From Diospyros lotus (taxonomy: Eukaryota; Streptophyta; Magnoliopsida; Ericales; Ebenaceae): 64,000 nt of DNA. The position numbers were made by a program, and so were the translations under genes. Location of the stretch: the NCBI RefSeq assembly GCF_014633365.1, contig NC_068349.1, positions 31,448,753-31,512,752 of the forward strand, written 5' to 3'. The notes beneath the pieces were generated by a model, which saw only the letters and a program-made list of their open reading frames with translations, made no database searches and had not been told where the DNA came from. Position 1 is the stretch's first letter; every line of letters begins with the position of its first letter. Positions 1 to 12,133 of the stretch are shown piece after piece.

Positions 1-540
1 AAAAAAAGAAGAAAGAAAAAAATAAATTTAAAAATAAGCAAAATTATAAAAAAATTGAAAAAGGTATTTAGAAGAATATTAGGCCTTCGAAAAGATTTCA
101 AGGCTGAAAAAAATGTTTTTTGGGCACATCATGATCACAAACAAAGAAGTTTAAAATAAATACTAACATAAATATTTTATTTAATTTTTTAAAAAATAAT
201 TAATATATAAGATATAAATATTTTATTTGTATACCCGATATAAAAATATATGATTGTGTAGCATTATGTTAATAATATTTGATAAAATATGAAAAATGGT
301 CGTGAAAGTGTTAGTTATTATTTTTTAAATGTTTCATGTTAATATGTAATTATGGTATAATTAATGTTGAAGCATTTATTTGTGTCATGAATTTCATGTA
401 AAAATGTTTTGAAATATATATAAAAAATATTTTTAGACTAAAAAAATAATTTATATGTAAATTAAGTCTAATTTTTAATTAAAGTCGAAACAAACCAACC
501 TTAATGTTTTAGAAAAAAGATATTTTAGTTATAAGTGGAA
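1..540. other. AT-rich intergenic spacer
   Basis: Very AT-rich sequence with runs of A and T and no open frame of note. I see no gene, transposon end or RNA gene in it. Composition changes abruptly near 540, where the GC-richer upstream region of the CCCH gene begins. Confidence 0.6.
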
Positions 541-896
541 GCTGGCTTTTCCACAGTTGACTGCAAAGGCTAGTCCTGGACTGGGCTCTGATTGGCGGAC
601 GCCAAACACCCCATTCCAATCCAGTTGAACGCGTCACTGGCGCACGTCACCGTCTCAGCCAGTCACCACCTTCCTTGACTTTTTACCTACCTAGCCAGTA
701 AACTCACCGGCCAAGCCGGTCCCACCGCCCCATCCCCACATTTCAAAAATCCTACTCTCATTTACACTGCATTTCGCACGTATTTCAACGCCATCTGCAT
801 TCCATTTTCATCTCTCCCCAGTCCCCCCCAACGCTCCTCCCCTGCTCCCCGAACCAAAATCATTTCATTTGCATTTCAATTTCAATTTCGAGACGT

Positions 897-934
<38 letters not shown>

Positions 935-1180
935 ATCTAGACGCCATTTCTCTCTCGCCTCGGCTGCTCTCCTCGTCCGTATCCATCGTTGTCGAGTGAA
1001 TTTGGATAATGGGGTTGGGCCTTTGCTTCCGATTTTCGTCGCGATCTCCTCGGATTTATCTCTCTACAACTCCATAAACTGGCCCTTTTTCATTCTCTTT
1101 ACAGATCTGTGAACACCGAACTCTCTCTCTCTCTCTCTCTCTAGGGTGCTGAATCTACTTCAGGCCTGTCTTCTTAGTCG
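540..1180 (+). promoter_or_regulatory. Upstream region and 5' UTR exon of the CCCH zinc-finger gene
   Basis: Base composition rises in GC from about 540, and pyrimidine-rich leader-like sequence follows with two (CT)n microsatellites at about 901-930 and 1122-1142. A good donor (CG/GTGAGT) stands at 1181, so the end of this stretch is read as a non-coding first exon. CT-rich leaders just downstream of transcription starts are common in plants. I cannot fix the transcription start, and I see no convincing TATA box. Confidence 0.5.
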
Positions 1181-2134
1181 GTGAGTTTCTGCTCTTCTTC
1201 TTTAGCTGTTCTAGTTGTGTTTGTAGCTTTTGATGCATATTCGTGCTGCGATTGTTTGATTTCTATTTGTTGCTTTGAACTCGATAAATTTGTGCATTTC
1301 GTTTGTGATGTAGTTATTCAAGATTTGTTTTTGATGTGAAATCGTGTAAAACGAAACCGCCTTTGGGAGATCTTATGCTGCTGTAGATGCGATTCTGTGC
1401 TTTGATTGGACTCGGGGGAACCTGCATGCTGTGGGAAGGGATTGTGTTTTTTTCTGCAGTTCGTTAACGTTCGAAAGAAAAGAAGAAAAAAGATAAAATT
1501 TATGGACGTGTTGAATATAATATCTAGGGGGATCGAAGAATTTGGTTCTTGGGTTACAACTGGAATCTAATATCTATGATTAGAAATTTCTCACGCCTTT
1601 TCTTTTATCTGCTCTTTCTGGAAGCTAAAAACATAATTATTTTAAAAATTGATATTCGGGGGCTTGACCCTGTTAAGTTATGGACATACTAGTGTGTGTG
1701 TAATCTTGAACTAGCTGATCTCCGTAATGAATTTGTAGTCTACTTTGTTTTTAGGGACCGTAGTTATTGTCTTAAGATTGATGTTGGTAGTAGATGTTGG
1801 ATATTCAAGTGATTTCTTAGGCAACTTGTTAGATTAGGACCAATTTCTTTGTTTTAGCTTTATTGCTTCATTTGAATTGGCATCCTGTATCTAGATCTAC
1901 AAAAATTGGATAGCTGGGTTCTGCAGTTAGATTGAGTTGTATATTTCTGGTATATGGTCAATTAATGACAGCATCTGTTGTGGTTGAATTGCAGCTACTG
2001 TATTGCTTCATTTGAATTGGCATCCCGTATCTAGATCTACAAAAATTGGATAGCCGGTTTCTGCAGTTAGATTGAGTTGTATATTTCTGGTATATGGTCA
2101 ATTAATGAGAGTATCTATTGTGGTTGAATTGCAG
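1181..2134 (+). other. 5' UTR intron of the CCCH gene
   Basis: Donor GTGAGT at 1181 and acceptor TTGCAG ending at 2134, ten bases upstream of the ATG at 2145, bound a T-rich segment typical of plant leader introns. The last 280 bases are a 140-bp unit in tandem (1861-2000 and 2001-2140), so the acceptor TTGCAG/CTACTG is also present at 1994/1995. Either acceptor could be used, giving leaders that differ by 140 nt. Confidence 0.6.
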
Positions 2135-2140
2135 CTACTG
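1861..2140 (+). repeat. 140-bp tandem duplication carrying a 3' splice site
   Basis: Positions 1861-2000 and 2001-2140 align without gaps, with about 6 mismatches in 140. Each unit ends in TTGCAGCTACTG, i.e. the intron polypyrimidine region, the acceptor and the first six exon bases. The downstream copy is directly followed by the start codon context at 2141-2147. Confidence 0.9.
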
Positions 2141-2215
2141 AAGTATGTGCAGTGGACCAGAGCAAAACAAATCCACATCGTCTTCGTCTCCATCTACTGT
2201 AGAAAATACTGGTGA
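2105..2215 (+). other. Potential overlapping uORF (36 codons) present only if the upstream acceptor is used
   Basis: If splicing uses the 1994/1995 acceptor, the leader gains an ATG at 2094 (ATG GTC AAT TAA) and another at 2105. The 2105 frame runs 36 codons to TGA at 2213-2215, across the main ATG (2145) in another frame. Such an overlapping uORF would be expected to lower translation of the main protein. With the 2134/2135 acceptor both ATGs are removed. Translation is inferred only. Confidence 0.35.
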
Positions 2216-4343
2216 CCAAAAGGACATGGGTGAATTAACCATTGATACGACTGATCCATTTTCCAGTTTACTTGAGCTTGCTGCTAACAATGACTATGAG
2301 GGATTTAAGCAATTGATCGAGTGTGATGGGTCAACTGTTGATGAGGTTGGAGTATGGTATGGCCGAAAAAAGGGCTCTAAACAAATTGTTCTGGAGCACA
2401 GAACTCCACTGATGGTAGCTGCTACATATGGGAGTGTTGATGTTTTGAAGTTAATACTCTCTCAGCCCAAGGTTAATGTGAACCTGTCATGTGGACCTGA
2501 CAAGAGCACAGCCCTTCACTGTGCGGCCTCAGGTGGATCAGCCAATGCTGTTGATATTGTGAAGCTGCTTTTGTTAGCAGGTGCTGATCCAAATTCTGTG
2601 GATGCTGATGGCCTTCGCCCAGTAGATGTTATTGTTGTCTCTCCAAAGCTTACTGGCATGAGAGCCTCTCTTGAAGAATTGCTCACGAGCAATGTTTATG
2701 ATGGCCCAGTTGGTGATTATAACTTGCACGTGACAGTCACAACTTCCAACTCAAACTCACCTACGTTGTCATCATCTCCTGGAAATGGGTCACCATGTTC
2801 TCCTTCTGATTCAGTTTCTTCATTGGTGTCAAAGATTAATGATCTTCCTGCTAATTCTACATCAGAGAAGAAAGAATATCCAATTGATCCTTCCCTCCCA
2901 GATATCAAAAACAGCATTTATTCAACAGATGAGTTCCGCATGTTCTCTTTCAAAGTTAGGCCTTGCTCTAGGGCATACTCCCATGATTGGACTGAGTGCC
3001 CTTTTGTTCATCCTGGTGAGAATGCTCGCAGGAGGGACCCACGGAAATATCATTATAGTTGTGTGCCTTGCCCTGATTTTAGGAAGGGTGCTTGCAGGCG
3101 AGGGGATATGTGTGAATATGCTCATGGAGTGTTTGAATGCTGGCTTCATCCTGCTCAGTACCGAACTCGGCTCTGCAAGGATGGCACAAGTTGTGCTAGA
3201 AGGGTTTGCTTTTTTGCCCACACACCTGAAGAGCTTCGTCCCTTGTATGTCTCAACGGGTTCTGCTGTTCCATCTCCCCGGTCAAATGCCACAGCTGCTA
3301 ATGCCATGGATATGGCTGCTGCGTTGAGCCTTTTTCCTGGTTCTCCCTCATCAGTCATGGCTGCTTCGCCATTCAGTCAATCCATGTCTCCATCCACAAA
3401 TGGGATTTCACACTCATCTGTGGCTTGGCCCCAACCAAATGTTCCAACTCTTAATCTCCCTGGCAGCAATCTTCAATCAAGTCGCTTGAGATCTTCACTT
3501 AATGCTAGAGACATTCCACCTGGGGATTTGAATGTGTTAACGGATTTTGATGCCCACCAACAGCTTTTAAGTGATCTCAGTTGTTTTTCTCAGGCCCGTT
3601 CAAACCCTGCCTCTTTGAACAGGTCTTGTCTCTCAAAAACGCTGACTCCTACAAACCTTGAAGAGCTATTTTCTTCTGAAATCAACTCTTCTCCCCGGTT
3701 TTCTGACCAGGCTGCTTCTGGTGTTTTCTCGCCATCACATAAGTCAGCTGTTCTCGGTCAGTTCCAGCAGCAGCAGAACATGCTATCTCCAATCAATACT
3801 AATGTTTTTTCGCCCAAGAATGTGGAGCTTCCTCTGTTGCATGCTTCTTTTGGCATCTCATCTCCCCGAGGAATGTCTCCCAGAAGCGTGGAACCTATAT
3901 CTCCAGTGAGTGCCAGACTCTCTGCACTTGCCCAACGTGAGCAGCAGCAGCAGCATATACAGCTGCGCAGCCTCAGTTCACGGGATCTTGGATCTGCTGC
4001 CAATGCTTCTTCCATCATTGGGGGATCCCCTGTGAATTCCTGGTCAAAATGGGGTTCTCCACATGGAAAAGTTGACTGGTCTGTGAATGGAGCCGACCTG
4101 GGTCAGTCGCTAAGATCATCTTCCTTCGAGCTAAAAAATAATGGAGAGGAGCCTGATTTGTCGTGGGTGCAATCTCTAGTCAAAGAATCACCGCCCGAGA
4201 TAAAGGAGAAACCTGCAGGTCCAATATCTGGCATTAAGTCTTCTGGTGAGGCTCTGAAGTCCAATTCTCAAGTTGAGTCCGTCGATCATTCAGTTATAGG
4301 AGCATGGCTTGAGCAGATGCAACTTGATCAGCTCATGGCCTGA
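2145..4343 (+). CDS. Ankyrin-repeat tandem CCCH zinc-finger protein (plant RR-TZF family, AtC3H30/TZF7 type)
   Basis: One uninterrupted 732-codon frame. Residues about 84-165 carry ankyrin repeats ([22 protein letters not shown]). An arginine-rich block with [17 protein letters not shown] precedes the tandem zinc fingers: C309-x7-C317-x5-C323-x3-H327, a 16-residue linker, then C344-x5-C350-x4-C355-x3-H359. This is the exact plant RR-TZF spacing. The rest is Ser/Gln-rich with SP motifs and the family blocks [18 protein letters not shown] and SWVQSLVKE. The C-terminus [15 protein letters not shown] looks like a leucine-rich nuclear export signal. Length matches the Arabidopsis ankyrin-CCCH members (about 600-720 aa). 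Known members shuttle between nucleus and cytoplasm, bind RNA or DNA and act in stress and hormone responses; that role is taken from the family. The ATG at 2145 is in frame with the conserved MC(S/C)G start and lies ten bases after the leader-intron acceptor. Confidence 0.96.
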   Translation: MCSGPEQNKSTSSSSPSTVENTGDQKDMGELTIDTTDPFSSLLELAANNDYEGFKQLIECDGSTVDEVGVWYGRKKGSKQIVLEHRTPLMVAATYGSVDVLKLILSQPKVNVNLSCGPDKSTALHCAASGGSANAVDIVKLLLLAGADPNSVDADGLRPVDVIVVSPKLTGMRASLEELLTSNVYDGPVGDYNLHVTVTTSNSNSPTLSSSPGNGSPCSPSDSVSSLVSKINDLPANSTSEKKEYPIDPSLPDIKNSIYSTDEFRMFSFKVRPCSRAYSHDWTECPFVHPGENARRRDPRKYHYSCVPCPDFRKGACRRGDMCEYAHGVFECWLHPAQYRTRLCKDGTSCARRVCFFAHTPEELRPLYVSTGSAVPSPRSNATAANAMDMAAALSLFPGSPSSVMAASPFSQSMSPSTNGISHSSVAWPQPNVPTLNLPGSNLQSSRLRSSLNARDIPPGDLNVLTDFDAHQQLLSDLSCFSQARSNPASLNRSCLSKTLTPTNLEELFSSEINSSPRFSDQAASGVFSPSHKSAVLGQFQQQQNMLSPINTNVFSPKNVELPLLHASFGISSPRGMSPRSVEPISPVSARLSALAQREQQQQHIQLRSLSSRDLGSAANASSIIGGSPVNSWSKWGSPHGKVDWSVNGADLGQSLRSSSFELKNNGEEPDLSWVQSLVKESPPEIKEKPAGPISGIKSSGEALKSNSQVESVDHSVIGAWLEQMQLDQLMA

Positions 4344-5450
4344 GAGAAATTGAATTCTTTTTTACCCATTGAGACATTGACAGAAGTTAGGAAGTGGATA
4401 TTTCCATTTTTGGTTTCTATTTGGCTGGTGGAAACGAAATTGGGGAAGGTAAGCTGGTGAAGTTGCAAGAAGGGTAAAGGGATTAATTGGCAAATATAAT
4501 TCATTTTTCATTTGTTGTAATAGCAGATCTCAGAAAATGAGGATGGTGAAGCTTGTCTGGGCTACCAAAGAAACCGGTCCAGATTTGGTATAGTTCCTTA
4601 AATACTTTGAAACCTCTAGGATTACCCTTTTTTTTTTTTTCCTTTTTAAATTTCCTTGGCGAAAAGCTACATGTTTCTGTGCAATGAAACTGGGCTTTTT
4701 CTATGTGTTGATATGCGTTGAACAATTTCTTCATTTGCTATATCAGTAACTGCAAGGATTATTATGAGTTTTGCTGTGGTGTCCTTTCCATTTCATTGTA
4801 ACTATGACTTGAAGTTGCTTTATATATTTTTCCTTGTTCTGTGCACTTGGAATTGTGGGATTTGGGAATTTTTCTTGCCTAAGAGCAAATCAGGAGTTGT
4901 TGGATTCTGGGACATGGATGGGCCTGCTGTTTATTATTTATTGCTATATTTCTTGACTAAGAAGCAGGGTGTTTGATGGCAACCATTCTGCTGTGTCTGT
5001 TGAAAAGTGGTGGAGATTTTGATGGCGGTGATGGGAATTTTTGTTTATTTGTGGTTTGGATAGCGAAATGTGTGGGGTTGGTTGGGGGACCCACTGTTAG
5101 GACTTTAGGGGCGGGCCCTTCATTTAATGGTAGGTTTGTGGACTGGGTACCGGGTTTTTTCTGCTATATTATTACAAGCAGCTTATTGCTTTGGGTTGAA
5201 GGAGTCATTATTTGTGTCCTTATCCATTCCTCCAAATATATATTGTATTATTAAATGGAGTGGGTGCTTTCTTCAACTTTCAGATATCTATTTATTTATT
5301 TATTTATTTTTTTTTAACCATAAAGGGTCTTTGTGGGTTTTTTTTTTTTATTTTCTGCCTTTGATCGTTTTTGAAATGACTGGGAAGATTAGTTATTGGA
5401 TGAAACGAGGAAAGGGAGATAACATGGAGTCGTGGGATTAACTTAAAAGT
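4344..5450 (+). other. 3' UTR and downstream flank of the CCCH gene
   Basis: T-rich sequence after the TGA with no conserved frame. Several short open frames occur but have low-complexity, hydrophobic translations and no recognisable domain. The 3' UTR probably occupies the first few hundred bases. I cannot place the polyadenylation site. Confidence 0.4.
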
Positions 5451-8181
5451 TTGATATATTTTATGTATAATTATTTTTTTTTATAAATGAGATTATTGTT
5501 GAATAGAAAAAAAGAGAATATAACAGTAATGTTAAGATATCTCTCAAGCAATAAGATAAGAAAAAATTACTACAAAGACACTACAAGAAGTTAACACTCT
5601 GGATTTTAGACTGTTATTGTTAAATTTTTAAAATACCTAAAAAAATCCGTCACAACCCTCTTTGTCTCTTTCATTTTAAATGCCTCTCTCTCTCTCTCTT
5701 GATATTGTAATTAAAGCCAAGGCAGTAGCTAAATGGAATTAAAGGGGGGAGAGTGATACTTTGAGAAGCCAAGAAAATCTCATTGTCCTTTGCTTACTTT
5801 TATAACCCATCTTTTTTTTTTCCTCTTTTTATCGCAATGACTACAACACTATTGTGGTGGATCGATGAACTTTCTAATTGATGACGTTAAATTGTACTAG
5901 TGATGGTATCAATGAGGTCAACCCCATTGTTTCGGGAACCAAAATCGGGTTGCAAAATCCTATAACAACAAGGTCAAACTCGTTAATGACGGAATTGTGA
6001 ACTTTGTTGTTATTGTTTATGGGAGGTTGTTGACCTTTTGATAGACCGTCGTTAAGAACGAGAGAGAGTTTAGAGATAGGAGAGAGAAAAAAGAAAAAAA
6101 AAATGATAATACCATTTAATATAGTACAATTAAGTTCAACATCTTAAATAGGTTAGAATAATTTAAGTCTTAATTTATTTTATAAAAAGAAAATTTTATA
6201 TCAAGTCTATTCTTGAGCATTATATTATTTAACTTTTCACCCCTATATTTGCAATACTCCACTTCCTAGGGGATATCACTACCTTGAAAAATTAAGATTT
6301 TTTTTTCTTAAACCTAATTACTCAAAGTATTTGTGCTTAAGCGCGAAAAGTGTTATAAATCAAACCTAAATTATAAATGTAATAGATCATAACACAAAAT
6401 ATTTATTATATCACATCAAAGGATGTTCATAATTACATCAGGATTCTAAAAAATAATAATGATAAAAAAATAATTATTAAAAATTTTCCTATAAAAATTG
6501 CAATCAAAAGGGTATTAAAGTGCAAAATTACAAAAATGCCTATTCCATTGAAAGGGTCATTCATTTATCTTTTCTTTTTGTTTGCTTGGTTACTTGACAC
6601 ATTTGAATATGAAGAAGTAAATGTTGAATCATTTAATAATGATTCAAAATAAATTTTCATGCGTGTGTGGATGCAAATGATGTCATTGATTTTTCTCTGC
6701 GTTTGGTGATGCAAGGATAAAATTATCCTTGCCAAACATTATTTTATACAATCTCTCACTCTTAGTCTTTGAGAGATTTAAGTCGATCGCCCCCTAATGT
6801 TCCATCCCATTGTCAACAAACCATATGTAGTGTCGTACGATAGATAAACAATGCACCACATGCATCACAAGAAATTATGAATACAAATATGTCTTATTTA
6901 GCATGAATTATTATTATATGAATTCAATATGTACTGAAAAACACAGATTTAGAGCAAACACTTGCATTTGAAATTTTCGTAAAATGCATGAATTGTGCTT
7001 AGCATGTTTCTTTTTGCCTCAAATTCCTTCGTAGACATTAAAAATCATGTCTAAGAATCTCAAATCCTTGCTTGTATATATTTTTTTGAATTTCATTTTA
7101 TTCCCTTATTTCCTCTTATTTTTTTTTTATTTTTCAATTTTTATTTTTTCTCCAATTTTTCATTTACCTTACACACCCTATGAGCTTGGCCTAGTGCTAG
7201 TGCCCCTTCCTATTCTAGTCTTATTCTCTATTTACCCGAGTTAACAAATCTCTTAGTTTTTCTCAATCATTTGTCTCTCTCTCTCTTCTTTCTTTTTTTT
7301 TTCTTTCATTTCTAGTCCGAAAGCTTGTTGGAATTCGATCATTGAATAGGTTTTTTCAACTATTCATAATTTCTTAATGACTCGATATCACTTGATATCT
7401 CACCAAAATGCCCCTAAAACCACCTTTAAAATCTTTGCTTCTTCTCTTTCAAAGTCCCCTGTCAATTTCTCCTAAAAACCTCACCTTTGTGCCCTAGTTC
7501 TTATCCTTAACCTCAATTTATAGTCCATTTTGCTCCATTCACTACCCAAACCTCTATTTATAGTCGATTTTCCTTCATTCACTACCCAAATTCACCAATC
7601 AAGGGTTTCCTTGGCCTTTACGGCTCTAGTTTAGGTTGAATAATGGCCAAAACCCCTTTTTTACAACCTTAAGCCTTGTATCACCGGTGACCTTAATGGC
7701 TCTAGGGCCTAGCCCTTGGTCACAAAATGACTATTGATAGTGGTGTCGGTTGCTGCAATGTGGCGCTCCAGAGGTTGCAGTGTTGACACTGCAACTTTTT
7801 GAAATGCACTTTAGCCCTCTATCTTCATTGTATTTTCACTTTTCCCTTTGCAACCATCTTCACTAACTTTTAAAAAATAACACAAGGGCCCTATGAATGT
7901 GAGTTCCTCAGTTTGATCCCCAATGATTTGGAAAAGTTCATTAAATCCTTAGAAATTTTGTCAAATTACATTTTCATCCTCAATATTCAAAATTATAATA
8001 AATTTCTATTTTTCTTCAAAAGTATCCAAATTGCTAAAAATTTCAAGTATTATATTATTTCTATTTTTCTCTATCTTTCTCTTTCTTCATTAATGCCAAT
8101 TTATTTCTTAGTCAAGATTTATTATATCAAACATATGACATGATTAGATTAATTTCATATCTTCTTAAAACTTAAGATATT
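5451..8181. other. AT-rich intergenic spacer
   Basis: No gene recognised. It contains short CT and GA microsatellites (about 5684-5700, 6058-6080, 7274-7286), T-rich tracts, and short local repeats at about 7500-7580, where TTTATAGTC and CATTCACTACCCAAA recur. Possibly decayed transposon sequence, but no ends are visible. Confidence 0.5.
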
Positions 8182-8193
8182 AAACATAAGAAA

Positions 8194-8440
8194 AACCCTT
8201 TGGGGTAGCTCAAGCGGTCATTTGCACGAGATCTGAGTGTTGGATACTGCTAGGCTGTGTGATCGATCCATGGGAGCGGTGCAACACTGTATCGCCACGG
8301 GCACGAGTTTTTGGACCAGATTTACCCGACCTGGCTGGATTGTCCGATTTAGTTAGTTGTACATAGGTTATAAGGAGAAGTCAAGGTCTCTGCCAAAGGC
8401 TCAAATATCGGGCTTATCTGATTCTTACGTTAAAAAAAAA
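8194..8440 (+). mobile_element. tRNA-derived SINE
   Basis: The 5' part has a Pol III A-box-like sequence (TAGCTCAAGCGGT at about 8205) and about 50 bases later a B-box-like GTGATCGATCC, as in tRNA-related plant SINEs. It ends in a run of about 11 A. It is flanked by a 12-bp direct repeat AAACATAAGAAA at 8182-8193 and 8441-8452, the expected target-site duplication of LINE-type target-primed integration. Total length about 247 bp is within the plant SINE range. Non-coding and dependent on LINE machinery in trans. The identical TSDs suggest a fairly recent insertion. Confidence 0.87.
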
Positions 8441-8452
8441 AAACATAAGAAA

Positions 8453-10791
8453 TAATTATATCCCATTGTTATTTATTAAAGTAGTATTTGTTAATCAAAA
8501 TATAGACTGAAAAAGATAGGATATGGAAAACATTTCATACTTTTATCATTTTCAATGTGTTTGTTAAACTTATTTGATGACCCTTAAAAAAGAAGTCACG
8601 TGACTTCTTATCTGACATTTTTCAAATATATTTTTCTCTCCACCTCTCAAGATAAGAATATCTTGGACTTTATACATAAGAAAAAAAATGAAGCATTTGT
8701 TCTCTAGTGTATTTTAAACAATTTAACGAATAGTTTGATAATTTTTTAAATGTTTCGCAATCTTATCTTGACAATTTCATATTTTGATTTGAAAAATATT
8801 TCAATTTTATTTTGATACAACCTTATCTTACTTATTTTAACAAATGCTACATAAGATAAAAAGGTGTCGTAAGCCCTATAAACACTACTCTTCAATATGA
8901 TTTAATTATTATGCAAAAATGATTTTGGAATCATGAGATATTTCTTTCTTTGTCTACAAGAATAATTAAAGATAACTTTTGAAATCATTTTTGGATTTTA
9001 AAAATATTATTTCAATATTGATTCATATTGTTCGTTTTCTATATATTTAGTTTTAGTTTTGAATACTTTTAGTCTGTTTTGGAAGTAAAAACATACATTT
9101 TTGTGTGCCAAAATTAAGCAATATTGTGTCTTTGTAGGGTAACATGGGCCAAGGGGAGAGACATCAATGGGATAAAAAATGCACATAAAGTCCCCCCCAT
9201 AATAAATTAGGTACAAATATGACTTCTTTCAACTTTGATAAAACGAGCTGTCTCTGAATTGTGATGTCCTTATGTTTGTGTTGAATAATCTTTGGTAGAT
9301 GGGTTTGCAAATGTAAACCCTAGATCTAGGTCCTTAGATTAGGGTTCATTAGGTTTTAGGGAAACCTAGATCTAGGTTCGCAAGTTCATCTATATTAATT
9401 ATGCCTTTGATTCGAGTATTTTTTTTTTTTTTTGCTAAATTACTCGAGGCCTATGTTTTTGGATTCAATTGTAGATTTTATGCTAGTGATACTTATTCTT
9501 TTTGTCCTCCTAGATTTTGTTTAGCAAGTCGTTATATGTTTTCAATGAGATCTTTAATACTATCCTAGAAAATTTATGATTTTTTTTAATAAATTCTAAC
9601 AATTGATAACTAGATTAGATAAGTCTTACATGAGTTTGGCATTTTTCTCATCTGGAAATATGGAATCAATTAATTATATCAAGAAAGGTTTTCTTTACAA
9701 TGTGATGGTGATTGTTATCTTTTGAACATAGATTAAGAGATTGACGAATAGTGTGTGCTGCAACTATCATGGGATTGTCAAAGTGCGATAATCCACATAT
9801 GTTATATTTTCACTTACTAAATAGGTTAATATATTTATTGTGAATGAATGGATCTCAATATGTTTTTTTGTTTGAAATGCTAGAACAATAGTCCCTAACT
9901 TATGAACCTCCATATGTTATAAAAACTTGATATGTTATTGTTATACAATATATTATAAAAGAATGACTTGTATAATATATATAAGCTCTTTCCCCCCCCC
10001 CCCTTTTTTTTTATCAAGAATTTTGTTCTATTTGTTTAATTAGCAAGTAGAAGCATTCGTACTATTGCTATTCTTGTTATGATGACAAGAATGAGAAATC
10101 TAATAATTTTATGATCAAGTTATTAATTTATTCTTTGAAAAGCTTAGAAACCTATTCGAGACTTGATCAATAGGATTAAGTCTTGATTTGTCCCCATGTT
10201 TGAGAATGTTCTTGGATTTAGTGGCTCATTTAGGTAGTGTCGGTATGTCGATTAACTAATTTGGGATTATTTCATAGCAAGTAGTTTTCAATGTTAATAT
10301 TTTCTAGGTACATGCGATACCTAAATAATTCAAGAATAGCATTGGGGACTTGAAGAACCATAGGGAGGTGCTATTGAAATTTCTTCAAATTAGTTAATCA
10401 TGTATGCTTGCACTAGTGAGGTCGACCATATCCAAGAATGGGATAGCGGCCTTACCCGTTCTATAGGAGTGAAAACATTGTGCAATATTGTAAAATATAT
10501 CAACCCTTCTAATGTAATACAAGTTGTTTTTCTACTAGAATAGGCTTATCAAGAGATTGGTATGGATGTGGATAAGAGTCGGATTCATATATCAAATAGG
10601 CTAGATCGTCTTTATGAATAAGGGATTTAAAAGTTTCTTGAGTTTGGTTATAGGCAGAAGCATGTATATATTGCCCTTGCACTTTCTATCATAATCATTA
10701 TTTCCCAAAATTGAGAGAATAGGGGAAAACATCCTTGAGCATGATTTTGACACTAATTACACAACATGAACTACTCATGGGGAATCTTGGG
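8453..10791. other. Intergenic spacer, no gene recognised
   Basis: AT-rich. It holds a short duplicated CCTAGATCTAGG motif (about 9315-9375) and a C12 tract (9992-10003). Between about 10380 and 10620 conceptual translation gives stretches interrupted by stops that look faintly protein-like, but I recognise no family. Nothing else is supported. Confidence 0.45.
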
Positions 10792-12133
10792 TGTTAGAAT
10801 TGAATAGCAGTGACACCAATACCCAAGAAGGGGGAGGGGGTGAATTAGGCTCTTAAAAAAAATTGATTGAAGTTTGAAACTATTTTTGGTGAAAAATGAG
10901 ATTTTAATGCTTATAAGAGAATATAGTGTTTCAGCTTAAACCAAACTTAATCCACTTCCTTAACTCCCCACTAAGAATTTTTCAACCATTCCATTGTAAT
11001 TATCCTATTTTTCGGGATAAACCCTCTAGTAATAAGATATGAATTTACAACCTCTTGTTTAGATAAACAAGCCCTATAGCAACAAAATAGGTATTATAAC
11101 CTCTTGCTCAACCAAGTAAACCCTCTAACGACAAGTTAGGAAATATAAACCTCTTATCTAAAATAAGCAAGCCCTCTAACTTCAAGCTAGGTAAGATAGA
11201 GAGTGATACAATTGACGAAAGAGTCTAACAGATAAACTTCTCAGTTACAAATTCTTCTTATAAATGAATACAAGGTTTGGAAATAAAATTTTACAAAGTT
11301 AATGCAAAGCCTTGAAGAGAAAAATGAAGCACAAAATGAATAACCACTTGAGAGCTTGTAATATGATCACTTCACTAGTTTGAATCATCCATCTGACTTC
11401 TATTTATAATGGTGGACGAGATCTTGCAAGAATATAAGTCGTTGGTAGTGGGAAGAGCACTTTGGATTAGTGGAAAAACTAGCAATTGAGGATTCATGCG
11501 ATATAGATGGTTGACAAAAGAAAAACATCAGTCAACAGATTAGTTAAAATTTAAAAATCGATCGATAGTCTATGAAAGAACTGTTGACACATTCTCGCAA
11601 AGTATTCTATCAGTCGATAGATCATAAAGGATTGGTTGACAGACAGAGGCTTAAAATACAAAAACATGAAAGGGAGAGCCTTTTGATGGTCAACAGCTTT
11701 GAAGCAAATAGTTGACATATTTGGTAAATAACATTTTGTCGGTCGATATATCCATTTGGATTAGTCGACAGATTAAGGCAAAATATCAAATTTTAAGGAA
11801 CTATCATTTTTTCGATTGACATATCAAAGAGGATCGGTTGATAGATTAAGGAAAACTAGTTTAAGAAGTCGACAAATGATTTTTTTTCCTTGAAGGATTT
11901 TTACTTCATTTTATCAATACAAGACACTGATTTTAAAAGATCTTTGGGGATACTTTTGAGAGATGTTAAACTTTGTTTTTCCAATCTCCTTTGATAAACA
12001 AGACAATTTTGTGTTTTGAAAATGTGATGCTAATATAAGGTGAAATTGATTTTAGTTTTGAAAAGAAACACATACATAATTTTAGGTACAAAATTTTTTA
12101 GCATCAAAACCTTATCAAAAGAGTAAAATATCA
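10792..12133 (-). mobile_element. Old solo LTR related to the SIRE-like copia LTR at 29426
   Basis: It starts TGTTAGAATTGAATAGCAG and shares with the copia LTRs at 14947 and 29426 the opening block (AATAACAATGGCACCAACACC-like, then GGGGGTGAATT), the middle block with repeated GCCCTCTAGCAACAAG-like phrases, and scattered GTCGACAGAT motifs. It ends near AAAATATCA in place of GTGAAACAACA. The flanks TTGGG (10787-10791) and ATGGG (12134-12138) differ by one base and are read as a decayed 5-bp target duplication. Orientation is given as for the 29.4-kb element. No internal retrotransposon region adjoins it. Confidence 0.6.

Noticed and set aside
2717..4018. Several open frames of 66-180 codons overlapping the CCCH gene in other frames
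   Set aside because: They overlap a highly conserved coding sequence and show no domain. They are shadows of it.
10380..10620. Stop-interrupted translation with a stretch like GVKTLCNIVKYINPSNVIQV that recalls part of a polynucleotide kinase (NOL9/GRC3)-like protein
   Set aside because: Only a short block resembles the family, neighbouring motifs do not fit, and no exon borders are seen. Too weak to call.
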